The notes beneath the pieces are model-generated. The model saw nothing but the letters and a program-made list of their open reading frames with translations. It was not told the origin of the DNA and did not search any database. Made by a program: the position numbers and the translations under genes. DNA of 64,000 bases from Baylisascaris procyonis. Its lineage: Eukaryota; Nematoda; Chromadorea; Rhabditida; Ascarididae. Positions 50,259 through 62,109 of this stretch are shown piece after piece. Position 1 is the first letter of the stretch; each line of letters opens with the position of its first letter. The stretch is taken from the NCBI GenBank assembly GCA_037389465.1, contig JAZARR010000088.1, positions 2,480,001 through 2,544,000 of the forward strand, read 5' to 3'.

Positions 50259-51411
50259 TTTCGTAATGTGTTAATGCTCGACGTGTTCATATAGTAAAAG
50301 TTTTTTCACTCCTTGATGTCTAGCTAAGCATTTCATTAATATTTTCAAGTTTCTTCGGAGTATGAGTGAAAAAAAGGATAGAGATTTTAGATCGTTCAAA
50401 AATCGCCACTTACAATTGCGTTAATTTCCGGCATCTAACGGGGGTACTTAATCATCACTATTTTATGGGTGGCTATTGATAAATTAGTAATACTGCCCTG
50501 ATCCAGACTTGGAAAACAACGGAAATTGAGCTTTCGTTGAGCTATATGTTTAGATAAATGGACATATAAACATATGAGCAAAGTAAAGTGTGAAGAAAAA
50601 AAAAAAGGTTTAAGTTGAAGAAGTTAACGTTGCAATGGTGAATTTTTGTTGTTAAAGGAGATGTTCGAATCAAAGAATATAAATAATACTTTTACTCAAA
50701 ATTATTTATCAATTTGTTACATTATTGATGACTTTATGTTCAACTGACGCTATTATTAAACTTCACAGGTTTACTTTGTTTAGTTAATGTGATGTTTTTT
50801 TTCGGTATTGACAAAACTTATTGAGATCATTCTCTGCATCTCATTTCAGTAGAAAACAATATAAAATTACCGGTAAAGACGAAGAGTTAAAGGAGACGGA
50901 GTGATGATACCTAACTCGCAAATGCTATACAACTTTAAAGTGTCAATTACGCACATAAATGACTCTATTAAAGACTCTCTTAGTATTTAACTACTATTTC
51001 GACATTGCTCTCCCATAAAAGAAAAAACATTTCTATATTTGCACTTTAAATCCATAAATCTATAACTCTGACTTTGAAGATATAATTAACGATAAGAAAA
51101 AATTTCATTCGAAAGTATATTTTTTCGTATATTTCGTTATTTTATTTTAAATATGAATTGTATAAAATATTCTCATATATCCAATTGGCAAATTCCTATA
51201 AAATCTATTCACTGTACAGCAAACATCTACAATTTATGCATTATTTCAACTGTGAAACTAAAAAAGAAAAAAAATTCATTGTTTTTTTTCGCCTCTGATA
51301 TATGCAAAAATCCGTTGCAAAATTTGCATATGCAACGCTCACTCTCAATAATACAATAACATTTTTTATGAGATCTTCAACGCTGCTTAATGTGGTCATT
51401 TCGTCAAATAT
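50259..51411. other. 3' UTR and AT-rich spacer after TFB1M
   Basis: AT-rich sequence with no convincing exon. Confidence 0.45.
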
Positions 51412-51510
51412 ATTCAATAAGAACATCGGCTGCTATTTCCTCTCGTTCGATTGACCAATCCGGCGGATAGTTGGATGGCATAAAATTACACCGATGCATT
51501 GACGTAATGC
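51412..51510 (-). CDS. Candidate terminal exon of an unidentified minus-strand gene
   Basis: After the minus-strand acceptor ACGGTTAG a frame of about 33 codons reads MPSNYPPDWSIEREEIAADV and then LIEYI and TGA. It is acidic and helical at the end. The upstream partner may be the exon at 52,698-52,823, but an intermediate exon would be needed to fix the phase. I do not recognise the protein. Confidence 0.3.
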
Positions 51511-52489
51511 TAACCGTTGAATTGAAAATTAAAATTTGCAAATAAAAAAAAAAAGCGTAATTTATTCATTTTTGCAATTTTTAAATAAAAATTTTTGCAA
51601 AATAAAATTAAAAAGCTGAAATCTTTTTCCATAATTTTTCTCGAAAATTTAAAAATTCACTTAATTCATTTTTTTTTTATTTTTCAAAGAAAATTTCACT
51701 ATATTTATTTGTGAAAAAGAAATGCTATTACGATTATTGTCAACAATATTAACTGAATGGGGGAGATAGGCGTGGAATTTTGGAATTTTCGTTAAGAGTA
51801 GAAGAAATGATCGTAAAAAGCAAGAGGAAAGTTCGGCATTAGGTACTAAAAGGAAGAGTTTGATGAAGTAACACGCTGTTTCCTTGAAGAGCTACTCTAA
51901 TGGAAGTCGATCGCTTCGACTCGTTCATAAGTAAGGTCGAATTGTTTAAGCTTGAAGAGAGATCTCATCTCTAATTAAGTCATATTTGAGAAGCAAAAAC
52001 AGCAATTTTTCTTTGAAACTTTGTTTTAATTTTCAAAAAATTCCAAGTCATAAGCCAATTATTAATCAAAATTCTTACAAATATTTAGTTGATTTCTTAC
52101 AAATATATTTATTAACCCACTAAAAATGTCGAAATCGGAAGACAAATAACCCGAATGGCCTTAAATAACGAGATCTATGTTGGTAAGAAATTGAAATTTT
52201 GAGTGAATGATGAAAGACGTAAAAAAAAAAACATCAACGACACACGTAAAAAAGGTGCATTTTGAATGATTCCATAGCAAAAAAAACATGATAAACTTTT
52301 GAGAATTTCATGAAAACTCAATAAATGTTGAAAAACTTCCCGGTCTGAATGCTAATGTCGATAGCCAATACTCGATTTCAGAGATGAGCCGATTTCGTAT
52401 TTTTTAAATTTTTCGAATAGTACGTATTATTCCATTTTAATCAACCGAGCATTCGTTACGAATAAATTTCTTTTCATATTGCTTCCGTT

Positions 52490-52730
52490 TCCACATGAGA
52501 GGAGAAGGTTTAAGGTCGCGTGAAGGTTAGGGCGTAGAATCGTCTCCTGCTCGTGAAATGCGGACGGGTCGATTCACCCTTGTTCCGTTTACGCGGAAGG
52601 TCGGGACTTACTTCGCCGCCTCCGTCCCGACGACAGTGGTTGGTCTGAGCGGGACACAGCCAAGAATCCTGATCAAATCCCGCTTACAACCGATCGCGCA
52701 GTGTAACCAGTACCGGCCGTAAAAACCAAG
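52490..52730. other. GC-rich island
   Basis: About 240 bp that is over half G+C in a window of roughly one third. Open frames exist on both strands (plus: MRTGRFTLVPFTRKVGTYFA...; minus: IRILGCVPLRPTTVVG). It ends with AACCGATCGCGCA (52,688-52,700), whose exact reverse complement is found at 55,488-55,500. It could be part of a mobile element, a structured RNA or coding sequence; I cannot tell. Confidence 0.4.
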
Positions 52731-52823
52731 GTATCTTCGAAATTATATTGTCGGCCGTCTATGATGACATTCCTGCTGTATAACCTAACTGATTTGCTAT
52801 TGCCGTAATAGCGCTTTTTAGGA
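52698..52823 (-). CDS. Candidate internal exon, unidentified
   Basis: Minus strand, after TTTTCCTAAAAAG: a frame reading RYYGNSKSVRLYSRNVIIDG and then NFEDTLVFTAGTGYTARSV, ending at GTT/GTAAGC, a good donor. If unspliced it stops seven codons later. Hydrophilic, with no motif recognised. It may belong with the exon at 51,412-51,510. Confidence 0.28.
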
Positions 52824-53154
52824 AAACAACGATAGTTTAGAGGTTGGAAAGTTACCAAAACGAAGAACCCCACCTTTGGTTATGCGCTTGAAGCTTCTGT
52901 GCGGAATTCAAGAATTTTAAGAGTTGCCAATAGAGAGTATTGTAGTCCCTTCCTATTCAGGCCCCCTCTCTCCTATATCAATTGAGAGGGTTTGTACAAG
53001 CCGAAGCAAATTACATTTGCATAATTGAGCGTTTTATTAATGCCTATAGGTATTACTTATAAGCAATAAATGCCATGCGACTACCTTTCTATGCTTACCT
53101 TTGTGTCCACCTTTGTGATATCTCAATATTCAGTGTAATTGTTTCACATAATTT

Positions 53155-53640
53155 TTACATATTTTTCAATGGGCGGTTTCGTTGATTGCATGCGAACACA
53201 GCCGTTGCATACATGTGGGCACGCATCATCAACCATACATCGACGTCGTTTGAGATCATCTCTGTGTCTTCTAGATGACTCAGTAAATGGCAATCATTCA
53301 AAACTCTCTTTTAATTGTTCGTTGAGAAAGGCAATATTCTTGAATTGCCAAATACTATTCGTCAGTAATATTTTTTCGATTATCTCTTTATTAAATTAGA
53401 TATTTTTTATATTTTTATCGCTAAATTTTTCAAGTTTTAGAATGTTCTAATATAAAATTAACCCTTTAGATTTGAATAGTTTAGAGATTTTATAAATGTT
53501 TGATAAAAATTTATCGGTATATCGGTGATGAAATTGTCGGCCATTTGGGGTAAACGCTCATTCGACGCATAGAGTGCAGTCGGCGGGGCAGCGGGCGCGC
53601 CGTGAGAGGGCGCAGCTCGTCGTTGCTGTTTGTGCCTCAT
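53155..53640 (-). CDS. Unidentified two-exon gene
   Basis: Exon 1 (53640-53463) starts MRHKQQRRAAPSHGAPAAPP, a basic Ala/Pro-rich head, continues MADNFITDIPINFYQ, and ends AAGG/GTTAAT. Exon 2 (53303-53155) joins in phase 1 and reads LNDCHLLSHLEDTEMISNDV, then a Met-rich stretch ending RNRPLKNM and TAA. About 108 residues. The acceptor (AAAGAGAG) is poor in pyrimidines, and an open plus-strand frame covers exon 2, so the joint is tentative. No family recognised. Confidence 0.33.
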
Positions 53641-56600
53641 CGCATCTCGGGTTGTTGTATTTGTAATCTTTTTTTTTTTATTGTGATTGCTGAATGGACG
53701 CTTCCTTATTTTCACATATTGCTGTGTGATTTGAATTATTTGATGGTGAAGTAAATAATAAAAATGTTATAAAAATGTCCAATTTCCGGATGCTTTGTTG
53801 CTTCCATAGAACATCCGGATTCCAGGTTTTCCTCATCTGAGTTTAAGGAGTATTCATTCATTGAGGCGATACTTACGCGCTTTGATATTCCATATTAAAG
53901 GAAGTCCGAGTGCATCACTTATTGTAGCTCTTGCTTTGAGAGGGGGGAACGGGAGAGGGGGGAGGGGTGGAATTTCTTCCTACAATATCTACTGCTTGAA
54001 TATCGTTGTCTTGAGGATCGGTGTGAATACGCATTCATTACTGGCTTCACGTTTTATCTAGCTATGTCCTTCTTTTATATATTTTTACATAAATGTCAAG
54101 CTTGTTTTTCAATGTCTTTTGCACTCTTTCTTATCATCGTCATATAAACCAAATATTCATTTAAAAAAACGAAAAAAAAGTTCAAATATAATTTTAAAAA
54201 TATTTTTCATTAACCAGATATACGAATGTGAAGACATTTTTTCGAATTTTAAAAAAAAAAAATTCAAAAACATTTCGAAATTTCTATCATTTGGCTTGCA
54301 GGTAATCGTTTAATCTATACAATTGATATTTATTGTCTTTTTTTTGTATTGTTTTTCGATAAATTGATAGCAAACTTCGTCATCTAATTTTCATATGTTT
54401 GGTTGTTGGTACTTTAATTTCCGATTGGTGCAGGTGTATTGCGAAGTAAAGAGTAATGATAGAATGAATCAAACCAATCTATAGAGGTATACCTATGAGG
54501 GTTAGCTCAAAATTTGATGCAAGCGTTGAGAGTGCATAGCAGTGTTGTTATCTCTAAATGGAGCACCTGCTTGCTGTTCCAACACCAACCCACTTCTATA
54601 TTATTTGTATTTGCATGCATTGCGCAGTAGTGTTGACCATCTACTGCTTAACTTTTCTATAAATGAGAAGCCATTTTGTGGCAGACGACTGTCACAAATA
54701 TTTACCTCTCTTCATTTCGAGCTCTTGTAGTGGGAACTTCCCGCGAACATGTAATTAATCGGCTATGTGGGCATGTACACTTGCAAGGTCGATGTTCGAC
54801 GTCCATCACTTTTCCTATCTATCTCCCTTCTTCTGCTCCTTTTCTCGAACGATTCCACTATGAAAGATACAAAATTCCTCATTCACGCCTCTCATTCTTT
54901 CCCATTTTTGGTGATTTTCAACGTTAACTATTAACATAAAATAAGTCGGCTACATCGTTCATACCAACTCACTGATAACCGATGTTTCCTGCTACTAAAT
55001 AACTATCTGATTTACACAAATATACATCTTACCTAGAACACTTGCCGGATCTTGCTGTGTTTTCAATTACGGCGAACAGAAGCGAAATTAACCGGGAAAA
55101 TAGGATTGGGTGAGGAAGGTGAATTTAGAAATGTGCACCAAACAATGAATTGTACAAACAAACGGAAATAACGGTCTAACACTTAATCTCATAAGCAACA
55201 CATCATTCTCTAATAATGTGACTTCCGGAATATGCAAATTGCAGTAATAGTAGCAATACGAGTAACATCAATTATCGATATTAGCCTAAGCAGTCATTTA
55301 TTCGGTAAATAAAGAACGAAAAGAAGAGAGGATAAAAGAACAAATACGATAATGCAATAAAATCACTCAAAATGAAATAAATACATATGAAATAATATAA
55401 CACATTTAACATTATCAATATAAACAATTAAAATTTTCATAGTCTTTTTGCCTGTAAAAAATTTATTCACCCTTTCATATTGGATATTGCGCGATCGGTT
55501 ATGAGTTCGCACCAGATTGCTTGCATCAATCCTACCGATCCACTCCGCGCGGTATCATCATTGGGATGAGGACAGTGGAGTAAGAGCCATCATCCCCACT
55601 TAAGCAGTCCAACGATGAATCGACTAGTCAACATCCGAAGGGCCGGAGACAAACCTAAGCTCCAACTTTTATTCGACCTCACAATTTCATTTAAGCGGAA
55701 GTGGAAGCGATATGAAGAGACATTTATTCGTGATGAATGGTTTCTTGGTTTAAATAAAGTGAAAAAAAAAATCAAAATTTGCACATGGTTGATTGAAGGT
55801 GGAAGAATTTTTAGCTGAAACAATTTCATAAGGCAATAGATTCCATTGCAGGAATCCGTTTCCAATATATATTAAACGGTATATGAAATTGGACTGCCCT
55901 TATTGCATCGAACAAAATAGGATGATTTGCAGTTGAAAACGAAGAAATTAAGTAGAATTTCTGGAACTATTGTACATACGTAAAGGGGATGGGAAAAAAC
56001 TGAAGGGTGGTAAAGAATAATTTTTATCGTTTTGTGTATACCTTTAAAGCAAACTTACTGTTATCTTACCCGGAGGGAAGGAAATTGCGGATATACCCTT
56101 TTCCCATATTCGTTTTCTGAAACCGCAGTTAGGATGATTTTTCAGTTGATAGTGAATTTTTCCAGGAATTCCACTTTAAAAATATTGAAAACTTTTTTCA
56201 ATAAAATCGTCGTTCGATCAACATTCAGTTTTTATTGTTTTCCGCCTTTAATTTAGAAAAAAATTAATCTATACAATGCACAATTTGAAACTCATATCTT
56301 ATGTAATCCTTATGTAACTATGTAATCCTTCACGTCTCTACAATATGCATTCCTCACTCCTTAATGGTCTTTTCTAAGGTGAAAGTGGAACAGAAACCTA
56401 AAATTCTCGTTTTAATAGTTTTCTCGGAGAGGATTATCAAGCTGTATCTTTGTTAAGTAATTAGCACCTCATTAGGTGGTTGTGCTTCTACCTGTTTAAA
56501 CACAATATGTGCGTTCTTGATCGTCCTTATCGACGTTTACTGTGGTCTTCGAAGAATACGAACACTTTCGCGTACCTTTTGTTCTATATACGCTTGAATT

Positions 56601-56946
56601 TATAAGTGATATGATGATACAAATTTACAAGTTAAATTTTCCAATCGCCTCTAAAATCGAGCAGTTTTCGTCGGTAAGCAACAAAAATTTTTGTAAAATC
56701 GCATATATTAAGTCCCCATCTCCCTCTCTCTTCTCCCCCTCCCCATTCCCCTCTCCCCCTCTTTCAATACGATTAAAAGACTAACAACACCTAAAACGTA
56801 TTCATTACTACTAAAATTTGTAGTGGTACGTCTTGGGGATTCTTTATTTGCAAGAATCTGGGAAAGCGACTGTCCGAGTACCAATTGTTGAAAGATCAAA
56901 CGACGCAGTAAATGCGAGCCAATGTACTACAGACTTTCTGAACGTT
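53641..56946. other. Region with unresolved open frames
   Basis: Mostly AT-rich. At 54,542-54,927 overlapping plus frames (one reading ALVVGTSREHVINRLCGHVH before a CAAG/GTCGAT donor) look partly coding but give competing models. At 55,480-55,760 a GC-richer block leads into a plus frame starting MNRLVNIRRAGDKPKLQLLF, ending at a possible donor AATAAA/GTGAAA. At 56,557-56,930 both strands have protein-like frames with splice sites (plus: WYVLGILYLQESGKATVRVP; minus: RLIFQQLVLGQSLSQILANK). None could be assigned safely. Confidence 0.25.
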
Positions 56947-57921
56947 TTACGATATCTGCAATTCGTGATGCGCTTTCCTGGTTTTTTTTAGCTGTTTGAA
57001 TTGCTTTTTCTTCATAACAACGGTAGATTTTGTTGGCGAAAAGCGTGAATTTGCTTATTCGTGAGAAAAAATGATAAAAATAGAAAATTCTGAGTTTTCT
57101 TTGGAAACTATGTATACTCAGTTGATGTCAGAAGATTGTTTTACCATTTGATTTGCATTTAGAATGGCCTTTCAAATCGAAACGGGAAAATAGTGTTGGT
57201 TCTTGTTCGGATGCTTCCGAATGTGAGCAGTTGTGCAGCGTTTGTGGGTGGGTGTTCTTTGGATCAATGTTGTAGAATAGGGTACACAGCTTAGTCAGCT
57301 ATGTCAGCTAATAAATACCCCTCCCCTCTTTCCTTCCTCCCTTCTCATCTCCTAGTTACTCTCCTTTCTTGTTCCCATAATGAACAATTTAGAAATATGA
57401 CTTTGCTTGTTCTACAAGGAGGTTCCCTATTCGTTTTCAGCTGTAACTGTTGTTATGATTATGAAATATTTGTAGTCTGACCAGATATGAATGAAAAAAT
57501 CTACATCTTTGGGTTATTTTTTCTGGTTTCGGTAAAGATAAACGATAAGATATTAGTTTCTAAGGTGAAAGTTGTTCTGAGAATGGCTGCTCATGAGACA
57601 GGTATATGCACAGGAATTGTGCGCATTCGACTTGTTCAATTGAGTCTGAATTGAGTGGTTGATGGAATAGGTGGATAGATAGGTGAATAGCTGTATTGGC
57701 CAGGTTGCATCTGCAAGTGAGTGTACGTTGATCTCATTTGTGCACAAGGCCTTCATTTGTTCACGAAGTGTATTTAGGTAATACAAATCGTTTTTGATAG
57801 CGTTTAACGTATATTTAGCAATTGCAAAACATGTTGTCTGAAGACATTGCTGTCTGCAGACATGTCGGTTGCAAGCTAATTGCACCAACATCAACCAATT
57901 GCAATAAGTTAGTTCGCGCAT
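56947..57921 (-). CDS. Unidentified cysteine-containing protein with a lysine-rich tail
   Basis: The ATG at 57,921 follows GAATGTAG by six bases. The minus frame stays open 122 codons to 57,553. A donor inside it (ATCAAC/GTACAC, 57,727) joins in phase to 57289-57145 (LCTLFYNIDPKNTHPQ...) and 57053-56947 (NSRFSPTKSTVVMKKKQFKQ, then ...HHELQIS, TAA), giving about 148 residues. Without splicing the product is the 122-residue frame. The head has paired cysteines (NRHVCRQQCLQTTC) and the tail is highly basic. No signal peptide is obvious and no family is recognised. The opposite strand shows competing frames at the 3' end. Confidence 0.38.
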
Positions 57922-59290
57922 GAGTTTCTACATTCAACCAGAACGTTGCTGAGGCAGCATTTTAGTTTGCTTGGCGTGCCGTCTCCACTTCACTGTCTGT
58001 CTCCACAGTGGTGCTCGCAGCCGCAACGCTTTGCCCACTATCGATTGCGATCTCTCCTTCTTTTCTCTGCTCTCTATACGATACTCTCAACTCTTCTCCC
58101 GGAGTGAGTCGCCGCCCTTAGGAAATCCAGGCTCTCATATGAAATCCCATATGTCCGTTTCACATCGAAAATCTACAAATTCTTATATTTAATGTGTTGA
58201 AATTCTCCACATAAATAAATAGTAATAAGATCTACACTTATTAAGATCTATACTTTTATATTGACAGGAATTATATTTAGGAATTGACTTAATCATCACT
58301 TCAGTAGTGTTGAACAATCGAAGTTGAATAGCTTTTTTTTGCTGAATTCGGTCAGTAGTCGTAAAACTGAAATTAATCTTTTTGATGAGCACCATTCACT
58401 ATAGCCATACAAGCGATCAACTCTCCTAATGGACATTGTCCACTTTGTTGAGTCGATCGAATGACCAGTGACTATTATGTAAATTGATTACTTAACAATA
58501 GACAAGTGTACTCAGTTAGTTTGTTATTTTTTGAAAACTTATTATGCTTTTCATTTTTGTCTTTTTTTATTCGCTGTTCAATTCGCTAGCTAGAGCGTTG
58601 TTAAACGGCCGTTTGTTCAATATCTGCACATCGTGCGATGCAATACAACAATGGAGGGGATCGATGGAATGCGGTGATTGGACTGATCTTAAACCTAAAG
58701 TGGTGATATTAGGATTATACAGAGTATTAGAATGTTTTCGGCACAATAGTAAAGTTTAAAACATAGGTGGTGATTGCAATTCCGGTATGAAACGAGTGAT
58801 AACTTGTGCAATTCTTCGGAGTCATTGCTATCTAATAGAGATTTATTGATTTCCTTTTACTTCTATACTCACAAACTTTTATTAACTGATCGTATTGTTA
58901 GAAACGACATTTTTAATAGTCATATTTGCATAAACAATAAATTAATCAATTAATAATAACGGCATCCGCCTATATTTTATAATATTCGATTGTGTTATAA
59001 ATGCTCTATTTCTTGTGCTTTATTTTGCTATAAATAACAAATGTTTTATTGTGTTATAAATGGATTGTGTTATAAATTATGTTATAATCGATTAAAACAT
59101 CTTCACCAATAAGTTGAAATGGAAATTTTTAAAATCAAATGATTACGTAATATGCTATTGCTTTTGCATATTCCCACATAATGTTGCTTTGTTTTTTTTT
59201 TTTTTTTTGTTAATTTAATTGAAAATAATTATTATGAATTTCTTTCAAGAAATATTCGAAACTAAAACATCAAATTTTCTCAGCATATTC
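57922..59290. other. Spacer
   Basis: A strong plus acceptor (GTCTCCACAG, about 58,010) opens two frames: one to a stop near 58,120, the other to 58,192 (ending HMSVSHRKSTNSYI). A terminal exon is possible but has no partner. 58,200-59,280 is AT-rich with a run of 17 T at 59,192-59,208. No gene called. Confidence 0.35.
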
Positions 59291-59585
59291 ATGACGTCAC
59301 TAAGCGAAGGCGATTCACTGCGGCGTTCTAAACGCAACAAGTTTCATCTGGATGTGGCAGCAATCATGTCACAGCACTCCGATCGACGATTAGTAAGTTC
59401 ATTCGTCACTTTTTTTAAAAAAAAACATCTTATAAGTGATGTTATTTTCATAATGTTCGTTTTTTACCAAGGATATTTACATGCGTTCATCGGCTTCCTT
59501 GAAACGCATTGTAGATTCATGTGTGCGACTGAACGTGACCTTTGTGGATCACAGTCAAGTACAAAGACAAAGTGAAACCGATTGA
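59291..59585 (+). CDS. Small unidentified two-exon gene ending in a tandem duplication
   Basis: The ATG lies seven bases after ATTTTCTCAG. Exon 1 (59291-59392) reads MTSLSEGDSLRRSKRNKFHL... and ends CGATTA/GTAAGT. Exon 2 (59472-59585), after TTTTTTACCAAG, continues in phase as DIYMRSSASLKRIVDSCVRL and ends VTFVDHSQVQRQSETD, TGA. About 71 residues, basic, no membrane segment, no recognised domain. The last 17 codons lie in the first copy of an 85-bp tandem duplication. A GTGACC donor at 59,535 would allow an alternative end. Confidence 0.42.
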
Positions 59586-59700
59586 GTGTAAGCTCGCCAA
59601 TGAGCATGACCTTTTGAGCGTGACCTTTGTGGGTCACAATCAAGGACAAAGACAAAATGAAACCGATCGAGTGTAAGCTGGCCAATGAGCGTGACCCTTT
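59529..59700. repeat. 85-bp tandem duplication
   Basis: Two copies of about 85 bp; GTGACCTTTGTGG begins at 59,535 and again at 59,620, with a few base changes between copies. Each holds TGACCTTTG, and TGACCTTTT or TGACCCTTTG occurs at the far end (59,607 and 59,692). Confidence 0.85.
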
Positions 59701-60990
59701 GTAAGCTTATGATCCAAGTGGCATTGATTACCTGGAACTTCATAGTGAACAAGTAATATAACAACGAATAATAGCTTTGAATCACTTATAATGATGCTTC
59801 AGTCATGAATCGATGCAAGTCATTCATGATATCTTTTAGTTATCAACGCAAAGTGCAGTAAGGAAATCGTTGAATGGATAAAAGATTTGAGCGTTAAATT
59901 TTCAAAAAAAAAAAAAAAAAACTTATATAAGTTGGAATTTTTAAATAAGAATATGAAAGATTAGTGTGGGAATTCGTATTATAACTATCAATGCAATACG
60001 TCTAGAAATGTGATTTTAAATATTTGATTGCATTCAATTTATTATAAAGGATCACTATTACTTACAACATTTACTATTTTATTAACTAAACCAAATTGAT
60101 AGTTAAGAAATAGGTTTATAACGAGAATATATAAATGTTTCATTGCTATATTAGTTCATAATCAAATAAGAGCTTTTCAATACAATAGTAGAGTAGATCA
60201 TTGGATGAGAGAATATTCTTACCTCATTCATTCAAGCAGATTATTGTTCTAGTTGTGTATACGCGTTTAGTGGAACATACTATAGAAGTTCATTGATACG
60301 TGCCTAGGTTTTAGGTGGTTTTTTTCAAATGTCGTATTTTATCGAATACCAAAGCGTTTGATTACCACTTCGTAGTGCCGATATTAGGTTTTGCATGTTG
60401 AATAATTTTTTTCGGAGAGGAATATCTCTCTCCTAACATATCCTTCACAATTTTAAACGTGGTATTAGTGGTATTAGCATAAAACTTAATATGTTAATAG
60501 TCTTAGTCTTACGCATTCGAAATTCATCGGATTCCTCAGTAAATCATATTGTGACTTGACGGCAAACTAGACGACCAATTAATTCCTCAACGTTAATGAT
60601 GATAATCGATCGAAGTTTCTTTCGGTCGATAACTCATCGAAGGCGTTGATTGCAATCGAAAATCGGTTGAAACCGAAGACATTTCAGAAATGTCGGTCTG
60701 TTACCAACCGAATACATTCGGTAAAATTGAATTTTAGTTGCAACCGAAAGCAGTTGAAATTATCGGCGAGTTATCGACTAAGGGCACTGAATAGAAGCCG
60801 TTTTTTTTTTTTTTTGCAGCCGAAAAATCGATTGATCTATAAACTGCCAAATTCATAAAAACTGCCGAAGTTTCAGTTGCCAGCCAGGGTGCTGTTAAAA
60901 AATATTCGTTACAAGGATGGTGCGGAACCTTGCTTGTTTAATACAATCAACTTTTGTATAACTTCATTCCAGTAACAACAGTGAATGGAT
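59701..60990. other. AT-rich region with a palindrome-rich element
   Basis: AT-rich to about 60,550, then a TCGG/CCGA-rich segment (60,590-60,800), described in the findings. A short plus frame at 59,712-59,755 (YDPSGIDYLELHSEQ, then GTAATA) may be an exon but has no fixed partner. Confidence 0.35.
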
Positions 60991-60995
60991 AACCA

Positions 60996-61250
60996 ATGCG
61001 CAATAGCTGGCTTGTATGTAATCAAAATAAACTCAACAACGATCATTACCGTAGCAGTTCCATAGCCGAAGGGGAAATAGGGACTTACCTTGGAGAAATA
61101 GAATTGTGGGGAAATCTTATAAACTGGACATGTGGAATAGAGAAGCCATGGTTTATTTCGTTGAACAGTTTGTCGACAATGAAAATATCGCTTAGATTGC
61201 AGCAAATGAATCCAACCTTGGACGTAGAAATAGAACAAGATATCGGCTAA
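60996..61250 (+). CDS. Candidate small gene or terminal exon, unidentified
   Basis: A plus frame of 84 codons from ATG (60,996), 23 bases after the acceptor CTTCATTCCAG, to TAA. It includes SSSIAEGEIGTYLGEIELWG and ends TLDVEIEQDIG. An earlier ATG (60,983) in another frame opens a shorter peptide. The minus strand also has a 109-codon open frame here. Not recognised; strand uncertain. Confidence 0.28.
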   Translation: MRNSWLVCNQNKLNNDHYRSSSIAEGEIGTYLGEIELWGNLINWTCGIEKPWFISLNSLSTMKISLRLQQMNPTLDVEIEQDIG

Positions 61251-61579
61251 TTAATGCATCGTCTTAATGAGCTGCAATTGTGATTAAACAACTCTAAAAC
61301 AGTGCGAACTAGATCGAACTAGATCAAACAACTCTTCCAAGATTACATTCCACCATTTCTTACAATATTTGAGCACCTGCATATCTCATCGGAAACGAGA
61401 GAACATAAATGCTAATTAATGGTCTCATCATTTCGAATATAGAAATGTCTCTTTTCATTGCGGTAACTACCAGGTAAAAGAACCTTAAGCTTCGTCAAAA
61501 ACTCTATCGACCATTATCTCAGGGTTATTTACAATCGGCAGCGATTTGTTTATGTAGCTAATATCGTCGAACAACACAG

Positions 61580-62109
61580 ATAGGTAAGTTTAGCTTGCTA
61601 ACGGCACCCGAATTCCCTGAATCAATAGCTTCGAGTGAATCAGGCAATTTTTTTAATGGCGTACTAGTGCTTTCCCAAGATATCGAGGCAGAAGGTGATG
61701 GTTTTAATTTTCCCAACGGGCAGGTATAACAGGACTGCACAGTACCACTTCAAATCAAAGTTTAGCCACAGTGAACACGACTGTGATGTTTCTGCTGAAC
61801 ATTGACAGAACAAAAGAAGATTAAGGTTTTCTTTCAACTTGGCCATAGTGAATAACAAGTAAAAGGCAAAATCAAAAAACGTCAACATTGCTGTGAATAT
61901 TACTTCGCTTGTTTCGTATTGCTTCGTTCGTTCAAGTTTATGTCTCTTTTTTGAGCTTTTCGAAGATGGTTCATGGCGCTGATTGAATCATTACCTGATA
62001 AAATGTTAACGTTTTTCCACATCCTTCCATACAGCAATGCACCTCCCTTTCCCCATTGTTACCGTTTGAGGCTGCACATGCTTCGCCAACACGGAAGAGT
62101 TTTAATTGA
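61580..62109 (+). CDS. Candidate 3' exons of an unidentified plus-strand gene
   Basis: Exon 61580-61723, after ACAACACAG, reads IGKFSLLTAPEFPESIASSE and ends GFNFPNGQ at CAG/GTATAA. Exon 62035-62109, after the strong acceptor CATCCTTCCATACAG, continues in phase 0 as QCTSLSPLLPFEAAHASPTR... to TGA. Serine- and acid-rich, no domain recognised. A minus-strand frame over 61,558-61,735 (SCYTCPLGKLKPSPSASISW...) with its own acceptor competes. Confidence 0.28.

Noticed and set aside
55590..55865. Minus frame of 91 codons ending RFIVGLLKWG
   Set aside because: No start or acceptor consistent with it; the plus frame starting MNRLVNIRR is at least as plausible, and neither could be completed.
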